Part shown: piece after piece, positions 1 through 8,384 of the stretch | Layout: each line of letters begins with the position of its first letter | How positions within the stretch are numbered: position 1 is the stretch's first letter | Assembly (NCBI RefSeq): GCF_001275135.1 | Contig: NZ_LFQU01000019.1 | Location: 18,737 to 82,736, forward strand | DNA length: 64,000 nt | Direction: 5' to 3' | Origin: Xylanibacter rarus | GTDB taxonomy: Bacteria; Bacteroidota; Bacteroidia; Bacteroidales; Bacteroidaceae | Translations under genes and position numbers: made by a program | The notes under the pieces: generated by a model | The model's database searches: none | What the model was told of the DNA's origin: nothing | The model's input: the letters and a program-made list of their open reading frames with translations, nothing else

Positions 1-874
1 GCGCACCCAGCATCACGGCCTTCACCTTATAGTCCTTTGCCAGCTGTGCATATTTGGCTGCGTTGGCCATGTCGCCTGCCTGCTGATACATGTTGGCCAT
101 CTCTGTGTATGTGCCCACAGCCACGGCAGTCTGTGCCGAAAGGTTCTTGAACGTCTCGGGCGCGCTTACCATCTCGCCGTTTATGTTGGCCTTGATGTTC
201 TTCACGTAGCCGTAATAGTTAGAGTTGCCGTATAGCACACGTGCGCCCAGATATACCGACCAGTGGTCGTTCAGCTTGCGTGCCGCTCCGAGCGTAAAAC
301 CGTAATAGTATTGGCGTCCGCGCATGTATGTGTCCATGTCATACTGCGACACCGTGGGTAGGCCCAGCGAGCCCAGTCCGAGTTCGTTTGTCAGCACGTC
401 GAGGTTCTGCGACAGCAGCGGCAGCAGGGCTATGTTGCCCTCAAACGACGACAGGCCGTCGTCGAACACACACTTGCCGCCTCCGCCCGTGATGGCGAAG
501 TTAAACTGGAAGCTCCAGTTGTTTTTGTTGTATGCCGCCTGTATCGACGGTATGATTGGGGCGTTGGCCTCGCCCTTGAAAGTCTTGGTGGTGTTGCCGA
601 AGTTCTTGGCTCCATAGGCAAACGGAGCGAACGTTGAGGTTATCTCACGCGTCTGGTGAGCGTTCTGGATGTTGAGCGACAGATGGAATCCGTTGTTCAT
701 AAATGCCACTCCGGCAGGGTTGCTGTACACACCGGCAATGCCGATCACGGCATCCTGAGCCGGATTTCGCAGGAAAGCAATGTTCTGATTGGTGTTAGTA
801 AGAATACCGCCTGCGCTGGCCGTTGCGGCTGCTGACAGTGCAAGAGCTGCGCAGATTAATTTTGTTTTATTCAT
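1..874 (-). CDS. OmpP1/FadL-family outer membrane protein, 3' end outside the window
   Basis: Reading leftward from the ATG at 872-874 the frame stays open to the window edge, so about 291 N-terminal residues are visible and the C-terminus is missing. The protein starts with a signal peptide (MNKTKLICAALALSAAATASA) and then the stretch GGILTNTNQNIAFLRNPAQD, followed by YSNPAGVAFM, which is typical of Bacteroidetes OmpP1/FadL-like barrels often annotated as hemin receptors or FadL-like transporters. These are outer-membrane beta-barrels thought to pass hydrophobic compounds; the substrate here is unknown. Family members are about 500 residues, so roughly half is seen. A -7-like box (TACCTTTG on the minus strand, 902-909) lies just upstream of the start. 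Confidence 0.8.
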   Translation of the reverse strand, partial: MNKTKLICAALALSAAATASAGGILTNTNQNIAFLRNPAQDAVIGIAGVYSNPAGVAFMNNGFHLSLNIQNAHQTREITSTFAPFAYGAKNFGNTTKTFKGEANAPIIPSIQAAYNKNNWSFQFNFAITGGGGKCVFDDGLSSFEGNIALLPLLSQNLDVLTNELGLGSLGLPTVSQYDMDTYMRGRQYYYGFTLGAARKLNDHWSVYLGARVLYGNSNYYGYVKNIKANINGEMVSAPETFKNLSAQTAVAVGTYTEMANMYQQAGDMANAAKYAQLAKDYKVKAVMLGA

Positions 875-1033
875 CTTTAATAACCTTAAATAAATTGGCT
901 GCAAAGGTATCATTCTTGTTCTTTATTTCCTAAAATGCAGTCTTTTGTTTAATTTTTATTAACAAGATAGCGGCGTGTTAATGCACAAATATATAGATGT
1001 GTGCAAGTTTTTGTGTCATACACGTGCATAAAT

Positions 1034-1078
1034 AAAAGGTCGCCTGCGCTGCATCTACAACAGCGTTGGCGACCTTTT
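1034..1078. terminator. Bidirectional intrinsic terminator
   Basis: An 11-bp perfect inverted repeat, AAAAGGTCGCC (1034-1044) with GGCGACCTTTT (1068-1078), has an inner CGCTG/CAGCG pair. It lies 19 bases past the stop of the minus-strand 7TM-HD gene, and the run of A on the plus strand gives a U-tract for that gene's transcript. Confidence 0.75.
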
Positions 1079-1096
1079 CAGCTGTGCCGTCGGCCC

Positions 1097-3187
1097 TTAT
1101 TGCTTTGCGGGCGGCGTGTTTTCGGTCTTGTTGTTTTTCTTTGCCAGTTCCGGATAGCTTGTGCGCGTGTGGTATATCGACTTCAGTCGCTCCGTCAGCA
1201 CCTGCTTTGCCACGGCTATGTCGTGGAAGGTTATCGGGCAGTAGACAAAGTATCCCTCGCTCACCTGCTGGTCTATGAGCCTGTTCACCAGGTTGGATAT
1301 GCTCTCCTCGGTGTATTCAGGCAGCGACCTCGATGCCGCCTCCACCGTGTCGGCCATCATCAGTATGGCCTGTTCGCGCGTGAACGGGTCGGGGCCCGGA
1401 TATGTGAAGAGCGAGTCGTCCACGGGTTCGTCGGGGTGTTCGTTCTTGTACGATATGTAGAAATACTTTGTCTTGCCGCTTCCGTGGTGAGTGTTTATAA
1501 AGTCCTTTATTATGCTCGGCAGATTAAACTTCTCAGCCATTTTCAGTCCTTCGGTTACGTGGCTTATCACGATCTGTGCCGCCTCTATGCGCGGCATCTT
1601 GTCGAGCGGGTTGGTGCCCACCTGGTTTTCGGTGAAGAAGGCCGGGTTCTTCATCTTCCCTATGTCGTGATACATGGCTCCAGTTCTCACGAGCTGCGCC
1701 TTAGCTCCGATCTTGTTGGCTATCTCGGCGGCAAGGTTGCTCACCATGACAGAGTGCTGGAATGTGCCCGGAGCCACCTCGCTGAGCTGGCGCAGCAGGT
1801 CCTTGCTGGTGTTTGACAACTCAATGAGCGTAACGTTTGATATGAACCCGAACGCCTTCTCGATGATGAGCATCATCGGGTAGGCAAAGAGCAGCAGCAC
1901 GCCGTTCACGATAAAGTATTTATACATGCTGTGGTCCATCGACGTGATGTTGTTGTCCTGCATCAGCTGCAGCGCGAAATACATGGCGCTGCTGCCTATC
2001 GTCACGAGCACGGCCGTCTTGAACAGCTGCGCCCTCTGCGACAGTTCGCGCAGCGAATAGATGGCCACGAGGCCCGCCACAAGCTGCACGATGATGAACT
2101 CATACTGATATTTCACGGCGGCGGCACATATCAGAATCATCGTTACGTGCGATATGAAGGCCGTTCGCGAGTCCATGAACACTCGTATGAATATCGGTGC
2201 TATGGTGAACGGCAGCACGTAGACGTTCAGTATGCTGTGGCTCATCATCACCGACACGAGTATCGGGAACAGCGTTATCATCGTGTAGAGCATGGTGATG
2301 CTGCGCGGCTTTTCAAAGTAGTCCTTGCGGAACAGGCCGAGATACGTGGTGAACAGCATTATGAGCGTGGCCACGAAGAGTATCTGTCCGGCTATTGTCG
2401 ACGGTATGGCGCTCACCGTTGCGCTGCGCCTCTGCGTCTCCTTCTCAAACGAGTTGAGCACCCTGTACGTGTGGTCGTCCACAATTTCGCCGCGGTCTAT
2501 TATCTTCTGTCCGCTGAGCACCATTCCGCTTGCCAGCGGTATCGTGCTGAGCAGGTCGGCCTTCTCGGTCTCGCTGCGCTCCTCGTCATAGTTGAGGTTA
2601 GGCTGTATATATTCGTTCAGGTTGCATTTCTGCAGTATCTGCCTCTGTTCGGCCAGCTTCTGGTCGGTGAACAGCTGTTCATAGGCCGTCATCGTCGAGT
2701 AGATGCACATTATTTCGGCGTTGGTGGCCTTCTTGCCGCTCACAATCCTTATGGTGCTTGTGGTGTCCTTGCTTATCTCTGAGTATTCGGGCGTGTCCAT
2801 TATTCCTGCCTGATACAGGCGGTGAAGCCTGTCGGCAATGGTCGTAACATAGTTGTAGGGCAGTCCGGGTATGCCCTCCTTGTATTTGCTCAGAAACTTG
2901 CCGATCTGCTCCTTCTCTACAGCCGTGTTATAGTTGTAGTAAGGCTCAAATGCCTTTATTATGCTGTCTTGCTCTCCTTTAATGGCCTCGTCGGTCTTGT
3001 AGATAGGAAAGTCGAACTTGGCTATCAGCGAACTGTACATCCACGGCTTGCCTATGTCGTATCTGAACTGCGGTCCGCTGTTGCGCGGAAGGAAGCCCAC
3101 GATGATGATCACGGCCGTAACCACCAGCGACACTCGTGTCAGGATGTTTCTGAAATAATGTTTGTCAGTTTTGTTGAATTTGCCCAT
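1097..3187 (-). CDS. 7TM-HD (PgpH-like) cyclic-di-AMP phosphodiesterase family protein
   Basis: A 696-residue membrane protein with one N-terminal membrane segment (around 15-35), a large extracytoplasmic region to about 270, a cluster of hydrophobic helices (about 275-450) and a C-terminal cytoplasmic HD domain. The HD domain shows HSVMVSNLA, MYHDIGKMKNP (the HD pair), HVTEG and THHGSG, as in the 7TMR-HDED/PgpH family. Characterised PgpH proteins hydrolyse cyclic di-AMP; that function is inferred here by family. The gene is monocistronic on this strand, is divergent from gltX (106 bp between starts), and ends just before a strong hairpin terminator. The length is normal for the family and no key residue appears to be missing. 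Confidence 0.88.
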   Translation of the reverse strand: MGKFNKTDKHYFRNILTRVSLVVTAVIIIVGFLPRNSGPQFRYDIGKPWMYSSLIAKFDFPIYKTDEAIKGEQDSIIKAFEPYYNYNTAVEKEQIGKFLSKYKEGIPGLPYNYVTTIADRLHRLYQAGIMDTPEYSEISKDTTSTIRIVSGKKATNAEIMCIYSTMTAYEQLFTDQKLAEQRQILQKCNLNEYIQPNLNYDEERSETEKADLLSTIPLASGMVLSGQKIIDRGEIVDDHTYRVLNSFEKETQRRSATVSAIPSTIAGQILFVATLIMLFTTYLGLFRKDYFEKPRSITMLYTMITLFPILVSVMMSHSILNVYVLPFTIAPIFIRVFMDSRTAFISHVTMILICAAAVKYQYEFIIVQLVAGLVAIYSLRELSQRAQLFKTAVLVTIGSSAMYFALQLMQDNNITSMDHSMYKYFIVNGVLLLFAYPMMLIIEKAFGFISNVTLIELSNTSKDLLRQLSEVAPGTFQHSVMVSNLAAEIANKIGAKAQLVRTGAMYHDIGKMKNPAFFTENQVGTNPLDKMPRIEAAQIVISHVTEGLKMAEKFNLPSIIKDFINTHHGSGKTKYFYISYKNEHPDEPVDDSLFTYPGPDPFTREQAILMMADTVEAASRSLPEYTEESISNLVNRLIDQQVSEGYFVYCPITFHDIAVAKQVLTERLKSIYHTRTSYPELAKKNNKTENTPPAKQ

Positions 3188-3256
3188 TTCTATTCGTATT
3201 AAATGCTTTACACTGCGAAAATAATAAAAAAATACGCCACTTTGCTAAAAAAGTTG

Positions 3257-3264
3257 TAATTTTG
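3257..3264 (+). promoter_or_regulatory. Bacteroidetes -7 box (TAATTTTG) for gltX
   Basis: TAATTTTG matches TAnnTTTG and lies 29 bases before the gltX ATG. No well-spaced -33 TTTG is visible. Confidence 0.5.
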
Positions 3265-3293
3265 CACAAAATTTATCTTATCTTCATTAATAA

Positions 3294-4811
3294 ATGGCAG
3301 AAAGAAAAGTAAGGGTGCGCTTTGCACCAAGTCCTACCGGGGCGTTGCATATAGGCGGCGTACGTACCGCATTGTATAATTATCTTTTCGCCCGTCAGCA
3401 TGGCGGCGATTTCGTTTTCAGAATAGAAGATACAGACTCAAACCGTTTTGTTCCGGGCGCAGAGGAGTATATCATAGAGTCGTTCAGATGGCTTGGCATC
3501 AAGTTTGACGAGGGTGTCAGCTTCGGCGGCGAACATGGTCCTTACCGTCAGAGCGAGCGTCGTGCGATATACAGAAAATATGTCGACCAGCTGCTCGATG
3601 CCGGCAAGGCATACATTGCCTTCGACACGCCCGAGGAGCTTGAGGCAAAACGCCAGGAGATAAAGAACTTCCAGTATGATGCCCATACGCGAATGATGAT
3701 GCGCAACTCGCTCACATTGCCGGCCGAAGAGGTTGAAAGGCTGATAGCCGACGGCAACCAGTATGTGGTGCGCTTCAAGATTGAGCCGGGCGAGGACGTT
3801 CACGTTAACGACATGATACGCGGCGACGTTGTTATAAAGAGCGATATTCTTGACGACAAGGTTCTTTATAAGAGCGCCGACGAACTTCCTACATATCACC
3901 TTGCAAACATTGTTGACGACCACCTGATGGAGATTAGCCACGTTATCCGTGGCGAGGAGTGGCTGCCGAGCGCACCGCTGCACGTGCTTCTTTACAGAGC
4001 CTTTGGCTGGGAAGACACTATGCCGCGCTTTGCGCATCTGCCTCTGCTGCTCAAACCGGACGGAAAGGGCAAGCTGAGCAAGCGCGACGGCGACCGCCTG
4101 GGCTTCCCCGTGTTCCCGCTGGAGTGGCACGATCCTAAGACCGGCGAGGTTTCTAACGGCTTCCGCGAGCAGGGATATTTCCCCGAGGCTGTCATCAACT
4201 TCCTTGCACTGCTGGGCTGGAATCCGGGCACAGAGCAGGAGATGTTCACTCTCGATGAGCTTGTTGAGCAGTTCGACATAACGAAGTGCAGCAAGGCCGG
4301 AGCGCGTTTCGACTATCAGAAGGGCATCTGGTTCAATCACGAATACATCCTGCGCAAGAGCAATGAGGAAATTTCTAAGCTGTTTGCGCCTATCGTTGCA
4401 GGCAACGGCATCGACGAGTCTATGGAGCGCATAACCAAGGTTGTTTCTATGATGAAAGACCGTGTAAGCTTCGTCAAGGAGCTTTGGCCGCTCTGCTCGT
4501 TCTTCTTCATTCCTCCTACAGAGTATGACGAGAAGACCGTGCGTAAACGCTGGAAGGAAAATTCGGCTCAGGTTATGGGCGAGCTTGCCGAGGTGCTTGA
4601 GGGCATTGACGACTTCTCGCTCGAGAATCAGGAGCACATCGTCATGGCTTGGGTTGAGAGCAAGGGCTACAAGCTGGGCGACGTGATGAATGCTTTCCGT
4701 CTTACTCTTGTGGGCGAAGGCAAGGGTCCGGGCATGTTCGACATTTCTGCTTTCCTCGGCAAGGAAGAGACGCTGCGCCGTCTGCGCCGTGCAATCGAGG
4801 TGCTTAAATAG
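3294..4811 (+). CDS. gltX: Glutamyl-tRNA synthetase
   Basis: A 505-residue class I aminoacyl-tRNA synthetase that charges tRNA-Glu in the cytoplasm. The HIGH-type motif is in [11 protein letters not shown] near the N-terminus and the KMSKS-type motif appears as KLSKRDGD at about 256-263, both canonical for GluRS. Length and the C-terminal anticodon-binding helical region are normal. The ATG follows a Bacteroidetes -7 box at a suitable distance. waaA starts 22 bp downstream on the same strand, so the two probably form an operon. Confidence 0.96.
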   Translation: MAERKVRVRFAPSPTGALHIGGVRTALYNYLFARQHGGDFVFRIEDTDSNRFVPGAEEYIIESFRWLGIKFDEGVSFGGEHGPYRQSERRAIYRKYVDQLLDAGKAYIAFDTPEELEAKRQEIKNFQYDAHTRMMMRNSLTLPAEEVERLIADGNQYVVRFKIEPGEDVHVNDMIRGDVVIKSDILDDKVLYKSADELPTYHLANIVDDHLMEISHVIRGEEWLPSAPLHVLLYRAFGWEDTMPRFAHLPLLLKPDGKGKLSKRDGDRLGFPVFPLEWHDPKTGEVSNGFREQGYFPEAVINFLALLGWNPGTEQEMFTLDELVEQFDITKCSKAGARFDYQKGIWFNHEYILRKSNEEISKLFAPIVAGNGIDESMERITKVVSMMKDRVSFVKELWPLCSFFFIPPTEYDEKTVRKRWKENSAQVMGELAEVLEGIDDFSLENQEHIVMAWVESKGYKLGDVMNAFRLTLVGEGKGPGMFDISAFLGKEETLRRLRRAIEVLK

Positions 4812-4833
4812 ACCTAACAAACAAGCATAAGCC

Positions 4834-6051
4834 GTGTACGAAATTGTTATCAGCCTTTACACGCTGGGCGTGGCCGTGATGAGCCTGTTCAACGATAAGG
4901 TAAAGAAGATGTGGCGGGGCGAGCGCGAGGCCTTCAGAGTGCTAAGGAACAGCGTTGACCCCGGCTCACGCTATGTGTGGTTCCATGCGGCGTCGCTCGG
5001 AGAGTTTGAGCAGGGTCGTCCCATCATGGAGCGCCTGCGCCGCGAGCATCCCGAGCTTAAGATTCTTCTTACGTTCTTCTCGCCCTCAGGATATGAGGTC
5101 AGAAAGAACTATGAGGGAGCCGACATAATATGCTACCTGCCGCTCGACACGTATTTCAATGCGCGCAGATTCCTTAATCTGGTGCATCCCGAAGTAGCTT
5201 TTTTCATCAAGTATGAGTTCTGGTGGAACTATCTGCACATACTGAAGCGCCGCAATGTGCCTGTCTACAGCGTGAGCAGCATATTCAGGCCCAATCAGGT
5301 GTTCTTCCGCTGGTATGGCCGCACCTACAGCAATGTGCTTAAGTGCTTCACACGTTTCTTCGTTCAGAACGAAGTCAGCAGACAGCTGTTAGCCAAGCTC
5401 GGCATCACTGAGGTTGAGATTACGGGCGACACGCGTTTCGACCGTGTGCTGCAGATAAAGAGCCAGGCCAAGAGTCTGCCTATAGTTGAGGCTTTCAGAC
5501 AAGACTATAAAGTGTTTGTGGCCGGAAGCAGCTGGCCTCCCGATGAGGACATCTTCATCAAATATTTCAACGTCCGCGACGACTGGAAGCTGATTATTGC
5601 CCCGCACGTTATCGGCGAGGACCATCTTCAGCAGATATTGTCTAAGCTGAAGGGCAAGGCCGTGAGGTATACCGAGGCCACTCCTGAGAGCGTTGCCGAT
5701 GCAAAGATTCTCATTATCGACTGTTTCGGTCTGCTCTCCAGCATCTATGGCTACGGCCATGTGTCGTATGTTGGCGGCGGTTTCGGTGTCGGCATACACA
5801 ATGTGCTCGAGGCGGCGGTATGGAATATACCGGTGATATTCGGTCCTAACAACGAGCGTTTCCAGGAAGCGCAAGACTTGCTTGCATCGGGCGGCGGCCG
5901 TCAGATTGACGGCTATCAGCAGTTTGAGAGCCTGATAAACAGCTATATAGCCGACGACAGCCTCCGCAAGGCAGACGGCGACAAGGCTGCGCAATATGTA
6001 AGCAGCAAGGCCGGAGCAACGGGAAAGATACTCTCGGCAGTTAAATTCTGA
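4834..6051 (+). CDS. waaA: 3-deoxy-D-manno-octulosonic acid (Kdo) transferase
   Basis: A 405-residue Kdo transferase (GT30 family) that moves Kdo from CMP-Kdo onto lipid A precursor at the inner-membrane cytoplasmic face. The family signatures are HAASLGEFEQGRP near residue 50, the FSPSGYEVRKN segment, LPLDT, and the C-terminal YVGGGFGVGIHNVLEAA (about 310-327) with FGPNN just after. The start is GTG; the N-terminal hydrophobic stretch VISLYTLGVAVMSLF is the expected membrane anchor, which supports the GTG over later ATGs. It sits 22 bp behind gltX and ends at a strong hairpin (6078-6125). Confidence 0.93.
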   Translation: MYEIVISLYTLGVAVMSLFNDKVKKMWRGEREAFRVLRNSVDPGSRYVWFHAASLGEFEQGRPIMERLRREHPELKILLTFFSPSGYEVRKNYEGADIICYLPLDTYFNARRFLNLVHPEVAFFIKYEFWWNYLHILKRRNVPVYSVSSIFRPNQVFFRWYGRTYSNVLKCFTRFFVQNEVSRQLLAKLGITEVEITGDTRFDRVLQIKSQAKSLPIVEAFRQDYKVFVAGSSWPPDEDIFIKYFNVRDDWKLIIAPHVIGEDHLQQILSKLKGKAVRYTEATPESVADAKILIIDCFGLLSSIYGYGHVSYVGGGFGVGIHNVLEAAVWNIPVIFGPNNERFQEAQDLLASGGGRQIDGYQQFESLINSYIADDSLRKADGDKAAQYVSSKAGATGKILSAVKF

Positions 6052-6077
6052 TTTTTTTGTTGGCTAATGAATATAAG

Positions 6078-6125
6078 GACACAGCGCGCCTGCCGTTCAC
6101 ACGGCGACGCGCTGTTGTCTTTTTG
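6078..6125. terminator. Strong intrinsic terminator between convergent genes
   Basis: A two-part hairpin (GACACAGCGCG pairing with CGCGCTGTTGTC, inner GCCG/CGGC) is followed by TTTTT. It lies between the end of waaA and the convergent AraC-type gene. Confidence 0.8.
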
Positions 6126-6242
6126 TGTTTTTCTTTGTATGTGATGTAAGGTCTTTTATATTTTAGCCGCAGTCTTTCTGCTGCTTTGACCTGCACATTC
6201 TCCCGAGATATATGATGAAGTCAGGCGTGCAGAATCCGTTTT

Positions 6243-7163
6243 TCATCTTATAGGCCTTCTGTCAAACGAGTACATGTTTCTTCTGTATTCGCTTGGCGAC
6301 ATGCCTGTCTGCGACTTTACAAACTTGCCGAAGAATGATATGTTAGGAAAGTTCATCGTGTCCGAAATTTCCTTTATTGTCATGTTTGAGTATCTCAGTC
6401 TCTTTATTATCGCGTCAATGGTAAACTGGTGAATCCAGCTCAGCGCAGTTCTTCCGCTGACCTTTTTCGACAGCGACGAAAGATATTTGGGCGTTATGCA
6501 CAGTTTTTCGGCATACGCACTCACCGATCGCTCCATGCCTCCGTTCTCGGCCAGCAGCTCCATGAAGCGCCTGAACAGCAGGTCGCCCTGTCTTATCACC
6601 CCGTTGTATATAGTATTGTCTGTGCATGATGCTATAAGTTCGGCCAGTTCATAGAACGCAAACTGAAAGAGCGAGCGCATTATTTCCCTGTGAAACAGCC
6701 CGTCCATGCTTTCCAGCTTAAACTGCAACAGACTGTAGAATCTGTTCATCAGTATCTGTTTTTCGCTGTTGAGGCTTATCACGGGGTGATGAGATGCGTA
6801 TAATACGATGTTCCAAAAGTTTTTGCTGAGGTCAAGACTTCTGAAAAGAGCCTTGCTCGAGAGTCCGAGAATCTTCAGGTCGATGTCGTCTGATGTATTT
6901 ATGTCGGTTACGAGCGAGTTAGGCAGACATATCATTATATTGCCTTTTTCAAGTCTGTGGTAAGAGTCGTTGATGCAGCACTCAACTCTTCCTCTGGCAC
7001 AATATATAACTATCAGCAACTCAAGCTTACAGGGGTTGTCCGTGGGGATGTTCTTCAGGCTTTCCATTACCACGATGTCTCCGTCGTAATAGTCGGTCTG
7101 GGCTTCGTTGATTATTGATTCGATGTCTACTTTAAGTTCGTTATCTGTCATAAGTTGCGTCAA
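6243..7163 (-). CDS. AraC-family transcriptional regulator
   Basis: A 306-residue regulator with an N-terminal cupin-like sensing region (roughly 25-170) and a C-terminal AraC double helix-turn-helix (about 205-300). The second helix-turn-helix reads IKEISDTMNFPNISFFGKFV followed by QTGMSPSEYRR, the classic AraC signature. It is divergent from the RND efflux operon, with 195 bp between starts, so control of that operon is the natural inference. Its own promoter is probably the TATCTTTG box at 7181-7188, and the inverted repeat TATCTA-N4-TAGATA at 7212-7227 is a candidate operator. The inducer is unknown. Confidence 0.88.
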   Translation of the reverse strand: MTQLMTDNELKVDIESIINEAQTDYYDGDIVVMESLKNIPTDNPCKLELLIVIYCARGRVECCINDSYHRLEKGNIMICLPNSLVTDINTSDDIDLKILGLSSKALFRSLDLSKNFWNIVLYASHHPVISLNSEKQILMNRFYSLLQFKLESMDGLFHREIMRSLFQFAFYELAELIASCTDNTIYNGVIRQGDLLFRRFMELLAENGGMERSVSAYAEKLCITPKYLSSLSKKVSGRTALSWIHQFTIDAIIKRLRYSNMTIKEISDTMNFPNISFFGKFVKSQTGMSPSEYRRNMYSFDRRPIR

Positions 7164-7180
7164 AATTTGTTCTTCGGGTG

Positions 7181-7210
7181 CAAAGATAGGTATTAACTGA
7201 AACAGTGCAA
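7181..7210 (-). promoter_or_regulatory. Bacteroidetes promoter for the AraC-type gene
   Basis: On the minus strand, TATCTTTG (7188 to 7181) has a TTG (7210 to 7208) 19 bases upstream, matching the -33/-7 arrangement of Bacteroidetes sigma-A promoters. The start codon lies 18 bases downstream. Confidence 0.55.
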
Positions 7211-7211
7211 C

Positions 7212-7227
7212 TATCTAAAAGTAGATA
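7212..7227. promoter_or_regulatory. Candidate operator, 6-bp inverted repeat
   Basis: TATCTA (7212-7217), a four-base spacer and TAGATA (7222-7227) form a perfect inverted repeat just beyond the -33 element of the AraC-type gene, in the intergenic region shared with the efflux operon. Binding by this regulator is inference. Confidence 0.35.
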
Positions 7228-7320
7228 ATAGTGTTCCTAAATTCTTTGCAGTGTTCATATTCTCCACTTTTGGATTTTTTGTTTAGGAAATAAGAACACA
7301 AGAGTAAAAGCCTTTATCCG

Positions 7321-7328
7321 TAATTTTG
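7321..7328 (+). promoter_or_regulatory. Bacteroidetes -7 box (TAATTTTG) for the efflux operon
   Basis: TAATTTTG matches TAnnTTTG and lies 30 bases before the adaptor gene start. No clear -33 element is visible, which fits a promoter needing an activator. Confidence 0.5.
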
Positions 7329-7358
7329 CAAAAAAATTTTTGAACAAATACAAAGGAA

Positions 7359-8384
7359 ATGAACAAAGCAAGTTATTTAGCAATCCTTGCGCTGTCGGTG
7401 GTGCTTCTTGCATCATGCTCCGGCAAGGAAAAGGCGAGAGAGGTGATGCCGGTTAAGGTGAAGACAGAGAAGGCAGAGCCGGTACCCGTAAGTGGAAGTC
7501 AGGAATTTTCGGGCACGGTAGAGGCCTCAGACGATGCCGCTCTAAGTTTTGCTTCGGGCGGAACCGTAACAAAGGTATATGTGTCTGTGGGCGATATGGT
7601 AAAGAAAGGTGCCCTCATAGCCGAGGTTGATCCTGTCAGCGTGCGCAATGCCTACAATGCAGCCAAGGCCGTGAGAGAGCAGGCTGAGGATGCCTTCAGG
7701 CGCATGAAGCAGCTGCACGACGAAGGAAGCCTCACCGAGATGCAGTGGATAGAAGTGCAGAGCAAGCTGCGCCAGGCTGTGTCAACCGAGAACATTGCCC
7801 GCAAGAGTCTGACCGACTGCCGTCTTTATGCCCCATACAGCGGATACGTGGCCGAAAAACTTGTCGAGGCAGGGCAGAACGCCGCCCCCGGTATGCCCGT
7901 GATAAAGCTGGTAAGTATTAATAAGGTGAAGATAAAGATTGCCGTGCCCGAAGACGAGATGTCTGGCATAAAGGTTGGTCAGAGCGCCCTCGTGCGCGTG
8001 CCGGCACTGCAGAACATGAGCTGCAGCGGACGCGTGGCCGAGAAGGGTGTGGCTGCCGACCCGCTGTCGCGCTCTTATGAGGTGAAGATAGAAGTGTCTA
8101 ACTCTGGCCATAAACTGCTGCCGGGCATGGTGTGCGAGGCCTATGTGGGCGACAATCTTTCAGCCACGGCCGTGGCCCTGCCTGCCAATGTGATACTGAT
8201 AGACACCGACAACCGCACCTTTGTGTGGACTGCCGTAGGCGGAAAGGCTCACAAGACTTATGTGGAGGTGGGCGAGAGCGTAGGCAGCCGCGTGGTGATT
8301 AACAGCGGAATAAGCGCCGGCGACAAGGTTATTGTCGGCGGACAGCAGAAGGTCAGCGAGGGAACTAAAATAGCAGAACTATGA
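7359..8384 (+). CDS. RND efflux periplasmic adaptor (HlyD/AcrA type) lipoprotein
   Basis: A 341-residue membrane fusion protein. The N-terminus is a lipoprotein signal with lipobox LASC (Cys20). A barrel-sandwich/lipoyl half (about 45-80) with SFASGGTVTKVYVSVGDMVKKG precedes a helical hairpin (about 85-145), then the second lipoyl half (APYSGYVAEKLVEAGQNAAPG) and the beta-barrel and membrane-proximal domains. It would bridge the inner-membrane pump and the outer-membrane channel. Its stop overlaps the pump start by 4 bp (ATGA), so translation is coupled. It is slightly short for the family but all modules are visible. Confidence 0.92.
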   Translation: MNKASYLAILALSVVLLASCSGKEKAREVMPVKVKTEKAEPVPVSGSQEFSGTVEASDDAALSFASGGTVTKVYVSVGDMVKKGALIAEVDPVSVRNAYNAAKAVREQAEDAFRRMKQLHDEGSLTEMQWIEVQSKLRQAVSTENIARKSLTDCRLYAPYSGYVAEKLVEAGQNAAPGMPVIKLVSINKVKIKIAVPEDEMSGIKVGQSALVRVPALQNMSCSGRVAEKGVAADPLSRSYEVKIEVSNSGHKLLPGMVCEAYVGDNLSATAVALPANVILIDTDNRTFVWTAVGGKAHKTYVEVGESVGSRVVINSGISAGDKVIVGGQQKVSEGTKIAEL

